A DNA stretch of 64,000 nucleotides from an uncultured Flavobacteriaceae bacterium (lineage in GTDB: Bacteria; Bacteroidota; Bacteroidia; Flavobacteriales; Flavobacteriaceae). This document shows positions 7,059-15,499 of the stretch, in pieces; the first letter of the stretch is position 1, and each line of letters starts with the position of its first letter. The notes beneath the pieces were generated by a model. It saw only the letters and a program-made list of their open reading frames with translations, had not been told where the DNA came from and searched no databases. The translations under genes and the position numbers were made by a program. Location of the stretch: assembly GCA_947500585.1 (NCBI GenBank), contig CANMSN010000001.1, positions 186,001-250,000 on the forward strand. Reading direction: 5' to 3'.

Positions 7059-7598
7059 ATGAAAAAAGTAAGTCTACTTTTAATAGTAATAATTGTAATT
7101 TCTTATTTAAGTTGCGAACGCGACGATATTTGTCCTGAAAGCACACCCACAACGCCAAGTTTAATAATAGACGTTTACGATTTTGACGATCAAGAAAGCA
7201 AAAAAAATGTAATCAATTTGGTTATATCTGGTGTTGATAATGATGATGTTTTAAGTGGTTATGAATTAGTGTCAAGCAATAATATTGTTTTACCATTAAA
7301 AACTACTGAAAACACAACACAATTCATACTTATAAAAGAGGCCTCAGTTAATGATAATGGCACACCAGAGGATTCAACCGACGATTTCTATGATGGTAAT
7401 TACGATACTCTAACCATTAATTATAGCAGAAGAGACGTGTATGTCTCTCGGGCATGTGGTTATAAAACCATTTTTGAAAATGTTACACTTACCATAGAAG
7501 ACGATACTGATAATTGGATATTATCACAACAACCTTTAAATCCTAATCAATCTGTAGAAGATGAAACAACAACACACTTTAACATATTTCATCAGTAG
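7059..7598 (+). CDS. DUF6452 lipoprotein
   Basis: A 179-residue protein with a lipoprotein signal (ending YLSC) followed by ERDDICPE, the start typical of DUF6452. The rest is predicted beta-rich (TIPTTPSLIIDVYDFDD-like strands). Conserved next to the DUF6048 gene in Flavobacteriaceae. The two reading frames overlap by 38 bp, so they are probably co-translated and work together at the outer membrane. Function unknown. Confidence 0.8.
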   Translation: MKKVSLLLIVIIVISYLSCERDDICPESTPTTPSLIIDVYDFDDQESKKNVINLVISGVDNDDVLSGYELVSSNNIVLPLKTTENTTQFILIKEASVNDNGTPEDSTDDFYDGNYDTLTINYSRRDVYVSRACGYKTIFENVTLTIEDDTDNWILSQQPLNPNQSVEDETTTHFNIFHQ

Positions 7599-8289
7599 CT
7601 TAATGATGCTAATATTTTGTGTGTCTGTTAATGCACAAAATGATAGCATTCCAAGTACCGTAAAAGACACCTTAATTATAAAAGAAAAATATGGCTTGCG
7701 ACTGGCAGCTGATTTAAGTAAAATTGCACGGTCCTTTTTGGAAGATGGCTATAGCGGTTTTGAAATTGCAGCAGATTTCCGACTTAAAAAAAAGCTGTAT
7801 CTAGCTGCTGAGATAGGTTTTGATGAAAAAACAACAATTAACGATTATTTAAATATTACAAGTAAAGGCAGCTATTTAAAAGCTGGTGTAGATTTTAATA
7901 TGTACCAAAACTGGCTAGATATGGATAACATGGTTTATACTGGTTTTCGTATAGGTGCCAGTACATTTACTCAAAATTTAAATAGCTACACAGTATATAA
8001 TACCGATCAATATTGGGCTCCACAATTTACATCAAACGATTTAGAAGAATTTGATGGTTTAACCGCTTTTTGGGCAGAACTTATCATAGGTATGAAAGTA
8101 GAACTTTTCAATAATTTATTTTTAGGTCTTAATGTGCAACTTAAAATTATGGCTAGTGAAACCGAGCCAGATAATTTTAGTAATGTTTTCATTCCTGGAT
8201 TTAATAAAACTTATGATAGTAGCAGTATTGGTGTAGGTTATGGTTATACTTTAGCATACCGTATTCCACTTTATAAAAAGAATAAATAA
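7561..8289 (+). CDS. DUF6048 outer-membrane beta-barrel protein
   Basis: A 242-residue protein with a signal peptide (cleavage after VNAQ) and alternating amphipathic strands ending in YGYTLAYRIPLYKK, typical of a small beta-barrel. Repeated short strands such as YGLRLAADLSK, GFEIAADFRL and YLAAEIGFD support this. Its start lies inside the end of the DUF6452 gene (38-bp overlap, +1 frame). Probably forms a pair with that lipoprotein; function unknown. Confidence 0.78.
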   Translation: MKQQHTLTYFISSLMMLIFCVSVNAQNDSIPSTVKDTLIIKEKYGLRLAADLSKIARSFLEDGYSGFEIAADFRLKKKLYLAAEIGFDEKTTINDYLNITSKGSYLKAGVDFNMYQNWLDMDNMVYTGFRIGASTFTQNLNSYTVYNTDQYWAPQFTSNDLEEFDGLTAFWAELIIGMKVELFNNLFLGLNVQLKIMASETEPDNFSNVFIPGFNKTYDSSSIGVGYGYTLAYRIPLYKKNK

Positions 8290-8303
8290 AAGCAGCAAAT
8301 TTA

Positions 8304-8311
8304 TATATTTG
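8304..8311 (+). promoter_or_regulatory. -7 promoter element of the aguB-aguA operon
   Basis: TATATTTG matches TAnnTTTG. It lies 26 nt before the ATG at 8338. No good -33 element. Confidence 0.5.
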
Positions 8312-8337
8312 CATGTACTATTTTCCAATATACCAAC

Positions 8338-9225
8338 ATGCCGAACAACACATATAAAATAGCCGTTATTCAATTGAATTTGAATGATAAACCTGAAAAC
8401 AATTTAAAAAAATGTTTAGAGTGGGTTAAAATGGCAGCTAAAAAGGGAGCAGAAGTTATTTCGTTACCAGAATTGTATAGCAGCCACTATTTTTGCCAAA
8501 GTGAAGATGTAGATAATTTTGCTTTTGCAGAACCTTTATACGACATTTCTTTTAAGGCTTTCAGTTCATTAGCAAAGGAATTAGGTGTTGTTATCATAGT
8601 GCCCTTTTTTGAAAAAAGAATGGCTGGTATTTATCATAACAGTGCGTATATTATTGATACAGATGGATCGGAAGCAGGTTTGTATAGAAAAATGCACATT
8701 CCAGACGATCCACATTTTTACGAAAAATTCTATTTTACTCCTGGCGATATAGGCTTTAAGTCTTTTCCAACCAAAAAAGGAAATATAGGAACACTAATAT
8801 GTTGGGACCAATGGTATCCTGAAGCAGCACGTTTAACAGCTTTACAAGGAGCCGAAGTATTATTTTACCCAACGGCTATTGGTTGGCACCCTCAGGAAAA
8901 AGCCGAATTTGGCGAAAACCAACAAGGTGCTTGGATGAATGTGATGCGCGGTCATGCGGTTGCTAATGGAATTTATGTAGCTGCAGCAAACCGTATAGGA
9001 TTGGAAAAGTATTTACCAAATACCAACGGTATCGAGTTTTGGGGTTCTTCATTTATTGCTGGTCCACAGGGCGAAATTTTAGCACAAGCGCCTGTAGATA
9101 AAGAAGAAATTTTAATAGCTGAAGTCGATTTAAGTTTACAAGAAAACGTTCGCCAAAACTGGCCGTTTTTGAGAGATAGACGAATCGATAAATATCAAGA
9201 CATCACTAAACGTGCTATTGATTAA
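8338..9225 (+). CDS. aguB: N-carbamoylputrescine amidase
   Basis: A 295-residue nitrilase-superfamily amidohydrolase converting N-carbamoylputrescine to putrescine, CO2 and ammonia. The Glu-Lys-Cys catalytic triad is visible at Glu45 (ISLPELYSSHYF), Lys118 (GLYRKMHIPDDPHFYEK) and Cys155 (TLICWDQWYPEAAR). The PDDPHFYEKFYFTPGD loop is typical of the AguB subfamily. Its stop overlaps the aguA start by 1 nt (TAATG). Together they convert agmatine to putrescine. Confidence 0.95.
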   Translation: MPNNTYKIAVIQLNLNDKPENNLKKCLEWVKMAAKKGAEVISLPELYSSHYFCQSEDVDNFAFAEPLYDISFKAFSSLAKELGVVIIVPFFEKRMAGIYHNSAYIIDTDGSEAGLYRKMHIPDDPHFYEKFYFTPGDIGFKSFPTKKGNIGTLICWDQWYPEAARLTALQGAEVLFYPTAIGWHPQEKAEFGENQQGAWMNVMRGHAVANGIYVAAANRIGLEKYLPNTNGIEFWGSSFIAGPQGEILAQAPVDKEEILIAEVDLSLQENVRQNWPFLRDRRIDKYQDITKRAID

Positions 9226-10265
9226 TGAATAACGATAAATGGATATTTCCTGCAGAATGGGAAAAACAACAGGGTATTTTATTATGTTTTCCGCATAATG
9301 GTAAAGACTGGCCTGGGAAGTATGAAGCAGTTCAGTGGGCGTTTGTAGAGTTTATAAAAAAAATAGCCACTGTTGAAACTGTTTTCCTTATTGTAGCCAA
9401 TGAAAAACTTAAGAGGAAGGTTTATAATATGCTTAAAACTGCTCATGTAGAATTAAAGCATGTGTCTTTCATTATTTATAAAACAAATCGTAGTTGGATG
9501 CGCGATTCTGGACCTATCATCGTTAAAAAAGGCAATCAAAGAAAGGCTATCAATTTTAACTTTAATGGTTGGGCTAAATACAATAATTACAAACTTGATA
9601 AATGGACGCCAGAAAAAGTTGCTAAGCATTTAAACTTGCATTTGGAACAAGCTATTTTTAAAGGTAAACCTTTTGTGTTAGAAGCTGGTGCCATTGATGT
9701 AAATGGAAAAGGAACACTCATTACTTCAGAGGAATGCTTACTTCACCCAACGGTTCAAGTTAGAAATAAAGGCTTTACAAAAACCGATTACGAAGCAGCT
9801 TTTAAGCAGTTTTTAGGCGTTACTAACGTGATTTGGTTAGGTAATGGCATTATAGGCGATGACACGCACGGACATATTGATGATTTGGCGCGTTTTGTAA
9901 ATGAAGATACCATTGTTACAGTAATTGAAACTAACACCAAAGATGAAAACTATAAACTTCTTCAAGATAATTTAAAGTGTTTACAAAATACAACGTTAAA
10001 CACTGGCAAAAAACCAAATATCGTAACTTTACCTATGCCCAAATGTTTAAATTTTGATGGTATTAGGCTTCCTGCAAGTTATGCCAATTTTTTAATTTTA
10101 AATAAATTAGTTTTAGTCCCTACCTTTAATGATGTTAACGATCGTGTGGCTTTAAACACCATTGCAAATTGTTTTCCAGATAGAGAAATTATAGGCATAA
10201 ACGCAACAGATTTTATATGGGGTTTTGGTACATTACACTGTTTAAGTCAACAAATACCAAAATAA
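9225..10265 (+). CDS. aguA: Agmatine deiminase
   Basis: A 346-residue peptidyl-arginine-deiminase-fold enzyme hydrolysing agmatine to N-carbamoylputrescine and ammonia. Motifs: N-terminal FPAEWEKQQGILLCFP, RSWMRDSGPI, DDTHGHIDDLARF (catalytic Asp/His), and C-terminal Cys339 in GFGTLHCLSQQ. The usual context for that cysteine is GGGNIHCITQQ, so the neighbouring residues differ slightly but the cysteine is present. Coupled to aguB; no arginine decarboxylase lies in the window. Confidence 0.93.
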   Translation: MNNDKWIFPAEWEKQQGILLCFPHNGKDWPGKYEAVQWAFVEFIKKIATVETVFLIVANEKLKRKVYNMLKTAHVELKHVSFIIYKTNRSWMRDSGPIIVKKGNQRKAINFNFNGWAKYNNYKLDKWTPEKVAKHLNLHLEQAIFKGKPFVLEAGAIDVNGKGTLITSEECLLHPTVQVRNKGFTKTDYEAAFKQFLGVTNVIWLGNGIIGDDTHGHIDDLARFVNEDTIVTVIETNTKDENYKLLQDNLKCLQNTTLNTGKKPNIVTLPMPKCLNFDGIRLPASYANFLILNKLVLVPTFNDVNDRVALNTIANCFPDREIIGINATDFIWGFGTLHCLSQQIPK

Positions 10266-10274
10266 GAAACTGTT

Positions 10275-11276
10275 TTATTTATCAAACGTTCTAACACTAG
10301 TAGCATTTGCTGTTGGAAAATCGTCAGGAATATCTTGAGTAACTTTTCCTGTTGCTGCCCATTCTGTACCACGCTGAAATGTGGTTATAAAGCCTACACA
10401 TTCCATTGAATAATCCATGTGCCCTAGTGTAGAATGAAACGTTCTTCCTTCACCATAAGTAATAGTCATTAAAAGTGGTTCATGTCTATTTTCTTCAGTG
10501 CCAAGTCCTGTTGCTAAAACAGTCATGTTTTCAGCAGGCCCACGTAAACGTGCATACAATTCATCTTTTGCATGTAACCAAGTTTCTGGCAATCCTTTCA
10601 TTATAGGATGCTCTGGCTCACGAGTATCTATTGTAAACTCACGTTGTGGCCCATGTGCACCACCCTTACCAGCAGATGTATCTCTTTGTAATTCGTCATC
10701 GCCATTATAATATACGTAAGGACCGCTATTTTCGTCTCTGCCATCCCATCCACCAAGTGCTGTCATTTTATTAAATGCCTCCCATTTTCCCCAAGAATTA
10801 TCAGCCGCATGCACTACAACCAACCCACCTCCATTTTGCATGTAGGTTTCAAAATTCTTTTTTGTCGTATCATTCCAATTAGAAGCTTTCCATCCAAAAT
10901 TTGAAATTACAACATCATAAGCCTCAAAATTCGGACTGTAATTGGGGTCTGCTTTTGGAGTATCAACTGCTTCATGTTCTTTGTCAGAGGTAATAGGATA
11001 CAAGGTTAAAAGTTCTTTTATATCATCAACACCTAAGGTTTTATTATAATGTGGCCCTTGCCATGTATACTTAGTTCGCTCAACATTAACATCAAATAAA
11101 CCTGTTTCTTCTAAATAGCTTTTCATCATTACGGTAGTTTTTGGCCATACGCCGTGGCTATTTTCTCCATCAATTATTAAAGCTTTAAGTTTAGCTTTTT
11201 CTTGTGAAGTGCAACTTTGCATACCAGCAAATAAAATAAGCACATAAAGCATGATGCATTTTTGAATATTAACCAT
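10275..11276 (-). CDS. ThuA-like domain lipoprotein
   Basis: A 333-residue ThuA-family protein (class I glutamine amidotransferase-like fold), with an N-terminal signal ending near GMQSC and then KLKALIIDGENSHGVWPKTT. Conserved blocks include YDVVISNFGWKASNW, GGGLVVVHAADNSWGKW, AHGPQREFTI, HPIMKGLP, and GEGRTFHSTLGHMD near the end. Relatives are linked to sugar or trehalose metabolism and are often secreted in Bacteroidetes. Substrate unknown. The start could also be the ATG at codon 9 (MLYVLILFAG). It converges with aguA. Confidence 0.82.
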   Translation of the reverse strand: MVNIQKCIMLYVLILFAGMQSCTSQEKAKLKALIIDGENSHGVWPKTTVMMKSYLEETGLFDVNVERTKYTWQGPHYNKTLGVDDIKELLTLYPITSDKEHEAVDTPKADPNYSPNFEAYDVVISNFGWKASNWNDTTKKNFETYMQNGGGLVVVHAADNSWGKWEAFNKMTALGGWDGRDENSGPYVYYNGDDELQRDTSAGKGGAHGPQREFTIDTREPEHPIMKGLPETWLHAKDELYARLRGPAENMTVLATGLGTEENRHEPLLMTITYGEGRTFHSTLGHMDYSMECVGFITTFQRGTEWAATGKVTQDIPDDFPTANATSVRTFDK

Positions 11277-11330
11277 AATAAATAAATTAAAATATTTTTG
11301 ACTAAATATACGATAGTAGAATAAAAATCT

Positions 11331-11936
11331 TTAATTCTTTTTAAAAACCTTAACTCCAGCTTCAATTCTTGTTTCTAAATAATTTACTCGAGGGACAATT
11401 GGGCAAGAATACTTATCATTATAAGCACAATATGGATTGTAAGCTTCATTAAAATCTATGACCATAAAATTCCCTTCAGGTATTGTAGCGTCTATATAAC
11501 GACCGCCACCATAGCTTTCTAAACCGTTGGTTTTATCTAAAAAAGGCAGAAAAAGATAATCTTCAAAACCTTCGGTTTGCATTAAATCTTCAGCTTGATA
11601 AATGTTCAATTTATATTCTTTTCCTTTTAACTCGAAAAATAAAACCCCGTAAACGCGTTCTTTTGAAACTCTACTGGTTGTTGTTTTCATATTAAACCAA
11701 TTAGATTCTGGTGTTCTTTTTAATGTGGCTTTAACTATGTAAGTTGAATCAAACTTAAAAAAATCTAAGCCTTGAAAAACCTTTCTGTCTTTATCTTTTA
11801 AAGGAGACTTGGTGGCATCTTTAAATTCAGCGTTTAATTCTTTTTGAAACTTGGTTTCTCCTTTAATTGGTCTTTTTTTCTGAGCACAACTTGATAACGA
11901 TATTAATACTATGTATAAAACTAAAATAGGTTTCAT
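11331..11936 (-). CDS. DUF1684 lipoprotein
   Basis: A 201-residue protein with a lipoprotein signal (LISLSSC) and the DUF1684 signature NPYCAYNDKYSCPIVPRVNYL near the C terminus, preceded by GGRYIDATIPEG and IDFNEAYN. The cysteine-containing PYCAYND...SCP block is the strongest conserved feature. Function unknown. Its start overlaps the stop of the DUF4252 gene by 1 nt, so they are co-transcribed. Confidence 0.85.
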   Translation of the reverse strand: MKPILVLYIVLISLSSCAQKKRPIKGETKFQKELNAEFKDATKSPLKDKDRKVFQGLDFFKFDSTYIVKATLKRTPESNWFNMKTTTSRVSKERVYGVLFFELKGKEYKLNIYQAEDLMQTEGFEDYLFLPFLDKTNGLESYGGGRYIDATIPEGNFMVIDFNEAYNPYCAYNDKYSCPIVPRVNYLETRIEAGVKVFKKN

Positions 11937-12463
11937 TAATTTTCGGGATTAAATGATGGGTTTATATTAGTATTGTAATTCTTTAGCAAATCTGTTGAAA
12001 ATGAATTAAAGGTGTCTTCATCTGAAAACGACTTGATTTTATCTGGATCGAAATGTCCTTGTAAATAATAGGCAGAAATTTCAGTTCCACTACTAATAAA
12101 AATAATAGCATCTGTAACTACAATTCCGGCTTCGCGTACAGAAATGATTCTTGTATTATCAATTTCGTTTTTTCTAAAAATATCGGTATAACCACTATTT
12201 GTAACGTTATTCATTTCTTCAATTAAACGCTGCCTTTTTATAGCACTCACACCTTCAAATTTAATGTATTTAAAGTCTGAAATATTACCAATGCCATGTT
12301 TTACTTCTGACGAAATATTACTTAATATAGCCTTCATGAAATTAGGCACTTGAAAAGAGGTAGTCCCTAAATCTGCCTTATGATCGTTATAGAAACTTTG
12401 AAAGCTACTTCCGCAGGAAACAAGTAAAAAACATATACTTAATACTAATATAATCTTCTTCAT
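11936..12463 (-). CDS. DUF4252-type lipoprotein
   Basis: A 175-residue lipoprotein (signal ending LLVSC). Features typical of DUF4252 are the FQVPNFMKAIL segment, the FKYIKFEGVS strand and the late helix IKSFSDEDTFNSFS. First gene of a run with the DUF1684 and perhaps the ThuA gene. Function unknown; it is divergent from the small transcription unit at 12.5 kb. Confidence 0.75.
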   Translation of the reverse strand: MKKIILVLSICFLLVSCGSSFQSFYNDHKADLGTTSFQVPNFMKAILSNISSEVKHGIGNISDFKYIKFEGVSAIKRQRLIEEMNNVTNSGYTDIFRKNEIDNTRIISVREAGIVVTDAIIFISSGTEISAYYLQGHFDPDKIKSFSDEDTFNSFSTDLLKNYNTNINPSFNPEN

Positions 12464-12538
12464 TTAAAAAAAATTCAATTCAAAAATACAATTTACAATT
12501 ATTTTATCTAGCTTTGGGGAATCAAAATAAAAACAAAG

Positions 12539-12622
12539 ATGCGCAATAACGTCACAATTTATAGAAAACAATGGACCTCTTGTTTACAAGAAGGGAGTTG
12601 GGCATATAATATATTGTGGTGA
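12539..12622 (+). CDS. Possible 27-residue micro-ORF, Trp-rich
   Basis: Starts MRNNVTIYRKQW and ends NILW-stop, with Trp at positions 12, 21 and 27. It lies about 18 nt after a predicted transcription start and 24 nt before the terminator stem. Short frames arise by chance, so only the placement supports it. Confidence 0.2.
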   Translation: MRNNVTIYRKQWTSCLQEGSWAYNILW

Positions 12623-12646
12623 TATAAATAAACTATTACAATATTT

Positions 12647-12676
12647 AAAAGTCCGACTTCACAGTCGGACTTTTTT
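12647..12676 (+). terminator. Terminator of the orphan unit, upstream of the MFS gene
   Basis: GTCCGACT (12651-12658), loop TCAC, AGTCGGAC (12663-12670), then six T. It is flanked by AAAA on the left, so it could also work in reverse. Neither neighbouring coding gene reads into it from the left, which implies a transcript from 12.5 kb. Confidence 0.85.
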
Positions 12677-12732
12677 GTTTTTAGTCCAAAACCATTTTAA
12701 TTAAAATCCTATTTATGACTTAAAATTTAATC

Positions 12733-13947
12733 ATGAAAACATTATTTAACAATTACTTAAACACGTTTAAAGGCCTATCTCAAGAAGTATGGTGGTTAGC
12801 TCTAATAACACTTATTAATAGAGCGGGTACTATGGTGATTCCGTTTTTATCACTTTACTTAACCAAGAGCCTTAACTTTACTTTAAGTGATGTAGGTTGG
12901 ATTATGAGTGCTTTCGGGTTAGGTTCTGTAATAGGCTCTTGGTTAGGTGGACGATTAACCGATAAAATTGGATACTATAAAGTTATGGTTTTTAGTTTAA
13001 TAACTACTGGAATATTATTTATTGCCTTACAGTTTTTAACCACATTTGTAACCTTTAGCTTAGGTATCTTTTTAGTTATGCTTGTTGCCGATATGTTTCG
13101 TCCAGCTATGTTTGTCGCTTTAAGTGCTTACAGTAAACCTGAAAATAAAACACGTTCTGTTACTTTAATAAGACTCGCTATAAACTTAGGTTTTTCGGCT
13201 GGTCCTGCTATTGGAGGTATCATTATTACTACACTTAGCTATGGCGGACTATTTTGGGTTGATGGTATTACATGTATACTGGCTACTTTAGTTTTAATTA
13301 ATGTATTAAATCCTAAAAAAGCAAAAACGCTAGATACAGTAAAAACAGAACACCCAAAATCGGCATACCAAGACAAAGCATTTTTAATATTTATTTTGGC
13401 TATGGTACTTTTTGGAGTGGTGTTCTTACAGTATTTTTCAACAATGCCATTGTACTATAAAGATGTACATTATTTAACAGAATTAGAAATTGGTATCCTT
13501 TTAGGTATGAATGGTTTTATCATATTTGCATTTGAAATGCCCTTAATTAAATGGCTAGAAAATACAACATTTACCAAATCTGGGTTGATGCTTTTTGGCG
13601 CTATACTCACAGGCTTAAGTTTTTTAATTTTAAACTTTTCCTCATGGGCTGGAATATTAATAATTGGTATGTTACTAATGACCTTTGGTGAAATGATTGC
13701 TTTTCCATTTTCTAATGCATTTGCTATGGATAGAGCAAAAAAAGGAAATCAAGGTGAATATATGGCACTATATTCTATTTCATTTTCAATAGCCCATATT
13801 TTTGGTCATAATGCAGGAATGCGAATGGTTGATGGATTAGGATTTGATAACACATGGTATATTGTTACATTGTTAGCTGCAATTTGTGTGTTTTTATTAT
13901 TTATTTTGAGACAGTATTTAAATCGAAAAAGAGCCTCAAGACTATAA
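12733..13947 (+). CDS. MFS transporter (MdtH-like drug efflux type)
   Basis: A 404-residue protein with about 12 membrane helices. MFS motif A is visible after helix 2 as GSWLGGRLTDKIGYYKV. Other MFS segments are DMFRPAMFVALSAY and RLAINLGFSAGPAIGG (motif C-like). The fold and length fit the MdtH/YttB-like proton-driven efflux group; the substrate cannot be read from sequence. Its last codons form half of a terminator hairpin. Confidence 0.85.
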   Translation: MKTLFNNYLNTFKGLSQEVWWLALITLINRAGTMVIPFLSLYLTKSLNFTLSDVGWIMSAFGLGSVIGSWLGGRLTDKIGYYKVMVFSLITTGILFIALQFLTTFVTFSLGIFLVMLVADMFRPAMFVALSAYSKPENKTRSVTLIRLAINLGFSAGPAIGGIIITTLSYGGLFWVDGITCILATLVLINVLNPKKAKTLDTVKTEHPKSAYQDKAFLIFILAMVLFGVVFLQYFSTMPLYYKDVHYLTELEIGILLGMNGFIIFAFEMPLIKWLENTTFTKSGLMLFGAILTGLSFLILNFSSWAGILIIGMLLMTFGEMIAFPFSNAFAMDRAKKGNQGEYMALYSISFSIAHIFGHNAGMRMVDGLGFDNTWYIVTLLAAICVFLLFILRQYLNRKRASRL

Positions 13948-13961
13948 TCTTGAGGTTTTTT
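13934..13961 (+). terminator. Terminator overlapping the end of the MFS gene
   Basis: CCTCAAGA (13934-13941) pairs with TCTTGAGG (13948-13955), followed by six T. The loop contains the stop codon TAA. Confidence 0.85.
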
Positions 13962-13973
13962 ATAAAACTTAAC

Positions 13974-14417
13974 TCATTTTATCGGTATTATTTCTTTTTG
14001 TTTAACCACAGGAGATAAAACTATTTGAGTTTTACTTTCTCCATATATAATGAGTTGATCAATAAAAGCTTCCAAATGTTTTTGATTTTTTAAAACGACT
14101 TCCATGACTATATTTTCATCACCAGTAATTCTATAACAGTTTATAACCTCATCAAAAGTCTTCACTTTCTCTAAAAACGGTTTTAATTTTCCCATAAAGG
14201 CTCGTAACGTAATAATGGCTTTTAACTGGTAACCAACATCAAAAGGAGAAACAATGGCTTTATAGCCTTCGATGATTCCTAAATCTTCCATTTTTTTTAT
14301 ACGCTCTGAAACTGCTGGAGAACTTATACCAACTTGCCTACCAATTTCTGCATTTGATAATCGTGCATTTAGCTGTAAACACTTTAAAATCTTACTATTA
14401 AGGTTATCTAAACTCAT
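13974..14417 (-). CDS. Lrp/AsnC-family transcriptional regulator
   Basis: A 147-residue protein: N-terminal winged helix-turn-helix (LDNLNSKILKCLQLNARLSNAEIGRQVGISSPAVSERIKKME) and C-terminal RAM/ACT-like ligand domain (KTFDEVINCYRITGDENIVMEVVLKNQKHLEAFIDQL). Members sense amino acids and often regulate themselves or a divergent neighbour. The divergent promoter region carries an 11-bp perfect inverted repeat that is a good operator candidate. Effector unknown. Confidence 0.92.
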   Translation of the reverse strand: MSLDNLNSKILKCLQLNARLSNAEIGRQVGISSPAVSERIKKMEDLGIIEGYKAIVSPFDVGYQLKAIITLRAFMGKLKPFLEKVKTFDEVINCYRITGDENIVMEVVLKNQKHLEAFIDQLIIYGESKTQIVLSPVVKQKEIIPIK

Positions 14418-14447
14418 TTAAAGAAATTTAACTATAAATCATTACTA

Positions 14448-14489
14448 TTTAAAGTAAATATACAATTTTACTTTAAAATCTAAAGTAAT
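14448..14489. promoter_or_regulatory. Candidate operator between the Lrp gene and its divergent neighbour
   Basis: TTTAAAGTAAA (14448-14458) and its perfect reverse complement TTTACTTTAAA (14467-14477) are separated by 8 nt. A third partial copy (CTAAAGTAAT) ends at 14489. AT-rich repeated half-sites fit Lrp-type binding. Confidence 0.5.
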
Positions 14490-14506
14490 ATATAAAATCT
14501 TGTGAG

Positions 14507-14514
14507 TAATTTTG
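14507..14514 (+). promoter_or_regulatory. -7 promoter element
   Basis: TAATTTTG matches TAnnTTTG, 25 nt before the ATG at 14540 and directly downstream of the candidate Lrp operator. Confidence 0.5.
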
Positions 14515-14539
14515 GTAATAATTGCTTAGAGAATTAAAA

Positions 14540-14935
14540 ATGTTATACAATACCCCACCAAACCTATCGGAATTACCGATTTACCAAAAAGCGGTAGAGA
14601 TTTTTGCTTTATCGCAAAACATATCTACTTACCTTTGTGAGGATTTATCTGGTTTAAGAGAAGATGGGTCTGAAGATTACAACATATACTTCTCTGGCGA
14701 TATTGTTCAACAATCTGTTTCTTTAGCTCCAGAAATTGCAAATGCTGAATTAGAGCGTTTTTCTGAAAAAAAATATAAACATATTGCCTCTCTTAAGCGT
14801 CTTACAAATATGTTATATAAAAATTCATATAGATTAGAACGTTCAAATAGTAATGGTAAAGATTTCTTACCTATTTTACGTAGCGAATTAAGAAAGTTTA
14901 AAAAGTTACAAAGCTCTTGGTTGCTTACTTTATAA
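14540..14935 (+). CDS. Helical protein of unknown function, divergent from Lrp gene
   Basis: A 131-residue, almost all-helical protein with no signal peptide or membrane helix. Its N-terminal pattern LPIYQKAVEIFALSQNI followed later by DIVQQSVSLAPEIANAE loosely mirrors the four-helix-bundle family (YQKA..., Q..SS.SI..N.AEG). It may be a remote relative, but this is only a pattern resemblance. The ATG at 14540 follows a promoter element; an upstream TTG at 14522 is less likely. It could be a target of the divergent Lrp regulator. Confidence 0.7.
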   Translation: MLYNTPPNLSELPIYQKAVEIFALSQNISTYLCEDLSGLREDGSEDYNIYFSGDIVQQSVSLAPEIANAELERFSEKKYKHIASLKRLTNMLYKNSYRLERSNSNGKDFLPILRSELRKFKKLQSSWLLTL

Positions 14936-14940
14936 CATAG

Positions 14941-15420
14941 TTATTTTAAAGTAAATATTGCTTCAAACATTCTGTTCTCATCACCATAGAAAGTAACATC
15001 AAAATTTATCCTCCATTTATTATTAGCTATTTTCTCTCCTGAAATAGAACCAGTTGGAGCAACATTCTTTTCTTCATCATCAGGAAAAAAACAAAAACAA
15101 GATTTTGTTAAAATGGTTTTTGCTGTTTCTAGTTCTGTATCTTCTAATAAAAAACTATCTAAATTTGAATCTACTTCAAAATGAATAAATTCAGAATATT
15201 CATCATCAGCTATTTCTTCTTCATCATCAGCTATAAATGAATATTTGAAAACCAAATTATCACCAGTAGAAACTGTACCATACTTCATGTAAGATTCATC
15301 AATTTGTGTAATTGATAATTCACTTTTCTCAAAAAATTCATATTTATAGACATCATCATCATCATTTGTAGAACATGATAATACAACCAAGCAAAGTACT
15401 AGTAGTAGATATTTTTTCAT
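14941..15420 (-). CDS. Hypothetical acidic lipoprotein
   Basis: A 159-residue protein with a lipoprotein signal (VVLSC) then STNDDDD. The mature part is acidic and beta-rich. A cysteine pair CFCFF (about residue 109) is followed by DDEEKN. No family recognised. It converges with the helical protein gene, with 5 nt between the stops. Confidence 0.65.
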   Translation of the reverse strand: MKKYLLLVLCLVVLSCSTNDDDDVYKYEFFEKSELSITQIDESYMKYGTVSTGDNLVFKYSFIADDEEEIADDEYSEFIHFEVDSNLDSFLLEDTELETAKTILTKSCFCFFPDDEEKNVAPTGSISGEKIANNKWRINFDVTFYGDENRMFEAIFTLK

Positions 15421-15499
15421 AGCTAAAAAATTGAAGTTTATCTTTTAGATACGAAAGTTAACAAATGGTTGCGTAAAAAAATACGTGACTATATTAAAG

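Larger units (their letters stand above)
12509..12676 (+). ncRNA. Orphan small transcription unit (promoter to terminator)
   Basis: TAGCTTTG (12509-12516) matches the -7 consensus, and a strong terminator ends at 12676. The unit would make an RNA of about 155 nt from a gap between two divergent genes. Inside it, TCTTGT-TT-ACAAGA forms a hairpin (12578-12591). It also holds a 27-codon reading frame at 12539-12622 with three Trp codons. It could be a small RNA, a leader for the downstream transporter gene, or a micro-protein gene. Confidence 0.4.
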
